From positions 429,797-493,796 of the forward strand of contig JAREIK010002053.1 in assembly GCA_029783825.1 (NCBI GenBank): a DNA stretch of 64,000 nt, given 5' to 3'. Below are positions 60,250 to 64,000 of the stretch, one piece after another (within the stretch, counting starts at the first letter, position 1; each line of letters begins with the position of its first letter). The notes under the pieces were generated by a model, which saw only the letters and a list, made by a program, of their open reading frames with translations, was not told the DNA's origin and did not search any database. The DNA is from Sapria himalayana (taxonomy: Eukaryota; Streptophyta; Magnoliopsida; Malpighiales; Rafflesiaceae). The translations under genes and the position numbers were made by a program.

Positions 60250-61510
60250 TTGCATTCCCGGCGTCTTCGTCGCCTAGACTTCAATCAACTTAACAAAATT
60301 TGCAATTATCAGTCATTTCGACGCTGTGGTAATCTGGAAAAAAAGTTCGGCCAATGTCTGTCTCTAAAGTTGTATATGTACCTGTCATAAGGAAAAAAAC
60401 ACGAGATAACGCGTCGCTTCTGTCATCAACATGCAACATATATGCGTTTTCATTGTTTCTCCGAAAAGAAGAGCAGATATAATCCTTTCTTCGTTACTGC
60501 TTGGTCTCCCTGCCGTTTGTTTTTGAGTTTCGAGCGAATGGTCCATGTTTGTGATTGCGATTTTCACGTGGAAAGTGATTATTCAAATGGTTATAATCCA
60601 TCAAGTTTTTTTCCCGATTTTGATCGAGCTTGTCCTCTTATGGTCTTAATTGCATTTTATAGGATCTCTCCCAAAACTTGTAAGCAATATAAGCCATCAA
60701 GTTCATGTTTCTTTTAATATACTTGTTTTGAATCCAAAATCACTGCTTATAATCATAATTTTGTTGTGTATGATGACCGGTTTGAAAATTTATCTGCGTC
60801 TGCAGTTAGAACTGTAGCAAGTGGAAATTTCTAACAGAATCTTGTTTCTGATGATATACACGTTTGGAAACATAATTTGAATTTATTTTTCATGTTTTGT
60901 TACCATCTTGTTTTGGATTTGAGAATGCTAGATATAACCTCAACTTTATTGTTCTTTGAACATCGGGATGAGATTGAAGCTGCAATCACAATTGTTTTAA
61001 TTTGAGTTTTCGGTCAGATTTTCATGTTTCTACTGATGTACACATGTTTGGAACCATAATTTGAATTTATTTTTCACGTTTCTATTAGTTTGCTTGTTTT
61101 TTGATAATGGAGATGAAATTGCATTCAACAGGTATTGAAGCTTCGTTTGTAGAGAGAGAATTTCAAACATAATCCAAAAGTGTTTCTTCTCTTCTTATGG
61201 CCATGTACTTCCTTAATCATCTGTAAGTTATCAAAATCTGTTCCATCAACTTCTTGCGTATTATTAACATTTTGAATGATTTTATTGAATTGTTTGCAAT
61301 GAGAAAGCCTTTGGGCTTTTTTACTAAAATTCAAAGTATCCTAATGTGAATTCTATTTTATACTGAGATTTTCAATGATGATTTTCAACAAATGTTTCCT
61401 TGATGATGAGTCTTTGATTACGTCTATGTTAAGTTTGTTTTTCGTTGCCTTTAATACGTGTTTTTTATTTGTTGACTGTTCTTTCCATCCATGACTTGAC
61501 TGGCTGGACC
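60250..61510. other. Less AT-rich, apparently single-copy region, unassigned
   Basis: Balanced composition with normal codon-like texture, unlike the repeats around it. Frame 60,442-60,717 (+) and frame 61,334-61,125 (-; KAQRLSHCKQFNKIIQNVNN, VDGTDFDNLQMIKEVHGHKK) are both unmatched; the latter looks protein-like. A G-box-type CACGTGG is at about 60,566. Two direct repeats of TTTGGAAMCATAATTTGAAT occur near 60,864 and 61,048. It could be the 5' region, introns or a fragment of a host gene. Confidence 0.3.
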
Positions 61511-63230
61511 AATTGTGATAGAACTGCTGCATATAGTTGTCTAAAATACTTAAATATATAATGTGTATCTGAATAAATAAAAAATAATTATAAAAATTAA
61601 AATGATATATTATACAAATTAATTATATAATATAAGAAAAATTATGTAATGGGGTATTGGTTTGAAAACCTGAAATTATTATAAAACTATATTTATATAG
61701 TTTTATAAAATTATATAAATGAAAACCTGAAATTATACTCAGTCATTCTTGTTCATGTCATCATTATATATATATATATATAAGCAAAAATATTATGCAT
61801 AGCATTTATATATTTATATTTATATTTACATATTTATTCACACACACATGTGTGTGTATATATGTATTTTATAAATATACATACATTATACATGTGTGTG
61901 TGTGTGTATAAGGTAGAATATTTTGATTGTGATCTATACAAAACCAAAAAGTAGGAATAATGATTAACTAATAAAATAATAGAAGCAATAAATTAAATAA
62001 TGATTGGTTAATAAAGTAAACTAAAATATTTAAATTACAGAAATATTTAATTGAACAATGTGTTAAAGATTTTTTCATACATCAAGAATTAATAAAGTTT
62101 ATAATACTCAAAATTATAATTTAAATATATATTTTTAGGATATAAAATTTTAAAAATCTAAAAGTCAGTACAAATATGCAAACTTGAAATTTTATGATGA
62201 ATGTTATTGATCTTTTTTTGTATTATTTTTTGAATGATAGTATTGGTTAATTGGATTTATGACTTGAAATTAATGGTCTGGTTCCATCTTGATTTCTAGA
62301 CCAAACAAGAGATTCTGTTCATATTTTTTAAAATTTTTAAACATTATAAAATGTATAATAAAGTTAAAATTCCTTATTGTATTCAATTTTTACACAAATA
62401 AAAGAAAGTTATATTCACACTGCAAAAATATATTATATAAGATGGATAATTAAAATAATGACTTTATAATATATGCATATAAAATTCATAAATCATAATT
62501 TAAGAAAATATACACTACATAATTTAAGTAGATAAATTTAAATTATATAATATATATTTTTATAAAGCAATAATTGAATAGTAAGTAATATGTGTGTAAA
62601 TGACTAGCTCTAAAATAAAATTCTTAGAATTAATACCCAATGATAAAAATTTTTGATATATTCACAGATATATCTTTGAATTAAATTATAAATTTTAAAT
62701 ATCAATATATTCATCAAAATTGATATATCTATCATTGATTTGTATTTATATACAAATACATACTGATATATTTTTGATATATTTGATATACCCGTAAAAA
62801 TTAATATTTTAATCCTTATTAATACCTAGTTGAGAGAGAAAAAAAAGAGGGAGCCATAAATGAGGTAATTAGAATGTGTCTATCCTAAAACTATTGATGC
62901 TGAAGAATACTTACTTGGGAGAAGACTGAACATCCTTGAAATGAAAACTGGAAATGCATTCAAGTATTTGTTTGTTTTTGTCAAAATGCACAAAACTTCG
63001 AAAAAATGCACATTTTTTTAATGCATTTGGATGAGGGCCCTCTATATTCGAGAGGGCAAGACATGCGTTTTCTTTCCAAAAATGAGAATTCTTTTTTTTT
63101 TTGTAATTTTTTGGGTTTTACTTGATTTTTTTAAATTAGAACATGAGGTTTTATCTTATGTTCTTGATCTACATACACCAATATTAAAAAAATTAATAAG
63201 AAGAAATAAGTCTACCCGGCACAAGCATAC
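61511..63230. other. AT-rich stretch with microsatellites, no gene seen
   Basis: Contains (AT)n near 61,767-61,782 and CACACACATGTGTGTGTAT plus TGTGTGTGTGTGT runs at 61,840-61,912. The rest is AT-rich and unmatched, including the frame at 63,031-63,237. Confidence 0.35.
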
Positions 63231-63239
63231 ACAATAAAT

Positions 63240-64000
63240 CTCCTTCTTTATCCTAGATAGGGAGACTCATACTAATATGCGATTTAAAAAAAATTAAATT
63301 TTGTGACGATAATGATTTCATGAATATATCGGTGATAATTTTATTCATGTATATTTTTTCAAGTATATAAGGATATTGCATTTCAATGTGTATTTAGGGA
63401 TATTTCATCCCAACATGTTTCAACCTATTGTGGAATGTTAGTTTTTAAGAGAATACTTTGATTGTCACATCATACAATGTTTGTATTTTATTACATATTC
63501 AAGTCTAAGAAATATTTTATTCAATACAATTTTATTATAAGTTTTAATGATTGCAATGAATTCAGTCTTAGTGTTAGATAGTATTATATATTTTTGTATC
63601 TTGGATTATTAGGATACAACTCTCCCTTCAAACATGATTAAATAATTTGAGGTGAATCTACGTGAATCTAAATTATTAGTTATATTAGAATTAGTCTATT
63701 GGAGGAGCATGAGTTTTAATCTGCCCAAACAAAAAGATAATTGAGAAGTTCTACATAAATTCTTCGAGATAGATTTTGCTATAACTCAATGATATCTGCT
63801 TGGGTTTAAAAAAAAATATTGATAATGTCGATAGCATGTGATATATTAGATTTAATGTAGATTATAACATATATAAGAATATCAACTATTAAGATATAGT
63901 ATACATGCCTAATGTTTTTTTTTCTTTAGTCTTGGAAATATATTTGGTACCAAGCTTAAAATATTTAGTTATAAGGGAGTTTAGGCTTTCTTAGTTTATT
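63240..64000 (-). pseudogene. Ty1-copia RT end, RNase H and C-terminus, runs off the window
   Basis: Minus-strand text in copia order: VDILIYVIICIKSNISHAID (about 63,900-63,830) matches the family's GSLMYAMxCTRPDIxxAV; TKTEFIAIIKTYNKIVLNK (about 63,575-63,520) matches the RNase H TEAEYIAxxEAxKExxWxK; FHNRLKHVGMKYP and EKIYMNKIITDIFMKSLS at 63,440-63,310 match FHxRTKHIDVRYH and the closing NxADxxTKxL. Stops and shifts are frequent. The catalytic RT part lies beyond the right edge. The 3' LTR would lie left of 63,300 but was not recognised. Confidence 0.7.

Noticed and set aside
59822..60390. Three long overlapping frames in different phases (142-151 codons) rich in Arg, Pro and Gly
   Set aside because: They lie in a GC-rich tandem-module element where stop codons are rare in every frame. 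No domain and no start context were seen.

Overview
The window reads as nuclear DNA of a flowering plant, from a gene-poor, strongly AT-rich, transposon-dominated region. The evidence is the set of families present: Ty1-copia and Ty3-gypsy LTR elements, a LINE with DUF4283 and zf-RVT domains, CACTA (En/Spm), Mutator-like (MULE) and hAT elements, a plant mobile domain (PMD) gene, and a decayed plant mitochondrial insertion. I found no intact host protein gene. Almost every protein similarity is interrupted by stops or frameshifts. Family names come from recognising conserved motifs in translations by eye; no search was run.

Layout. About 0.9-9.5 kb resembles a decayed mitochondrial insertion (NUMT), with an rrn18 5' fragment and a mutated trnfM. 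About 9.3-9.53 kb is a copia reverse-transcriptase scrap on the + strand. 10.2-12.3 kb (integrase, RT, RNase H) and 15.1-16.5 kb (gag, zinc knuckle, protease) are minus-strand copia remains that may be one element. 13.5-13.87 kb is a GC-rich hAT-like fragment. About 17.1-28.2 kb is MULE copy A on the + strand: long terminal inverted repeats, a mudrA-like transposase pseudogene, then an intron-containing PMD pseudogene, a 1.38-kb tandem duplication and two hAT-like insertions. 28.25-28.9 kb is a TTTTCGTGCA-rich repeat block, and 29.5-29.7 kb is SINE-like. About 29.7-36.5 kb is a degenerate LINE.

37.36-59.7 kb is MULE copy B on the minus strand, opened by nested insertions. A CACTA element (about 38.37-50.56 kb) sits in its PMD gene, and a Tekay/Del-like Ty3-gypsy element (40,860-48,122) sits inside the CACTA. 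A 2.9-kb solo LTR (51,690-54,576) lies in the remaining PMD part. A fourth hAT-like GC island is at 59,795-60,241. 60.25-61.5 kb is of more balanced composition and unassigned. The right edge (63.2-64.0 kb) is a minus-strand copia C-terminal part running out of the window.

The most interesting unit is the two-gene MULE, transposase plus PMD. It is present twice, in opposite orientation, with the same gene order, shared intron positions and related ends, so the PMD gene appears to travel with the transposase. Second is the CpG-dense, TAGAGGTGTC-ended hAT-like family, whose members carry telo-box-like AAACCCTAA motifs. One copy sits exactly on a tandem-duplication breakpoint.
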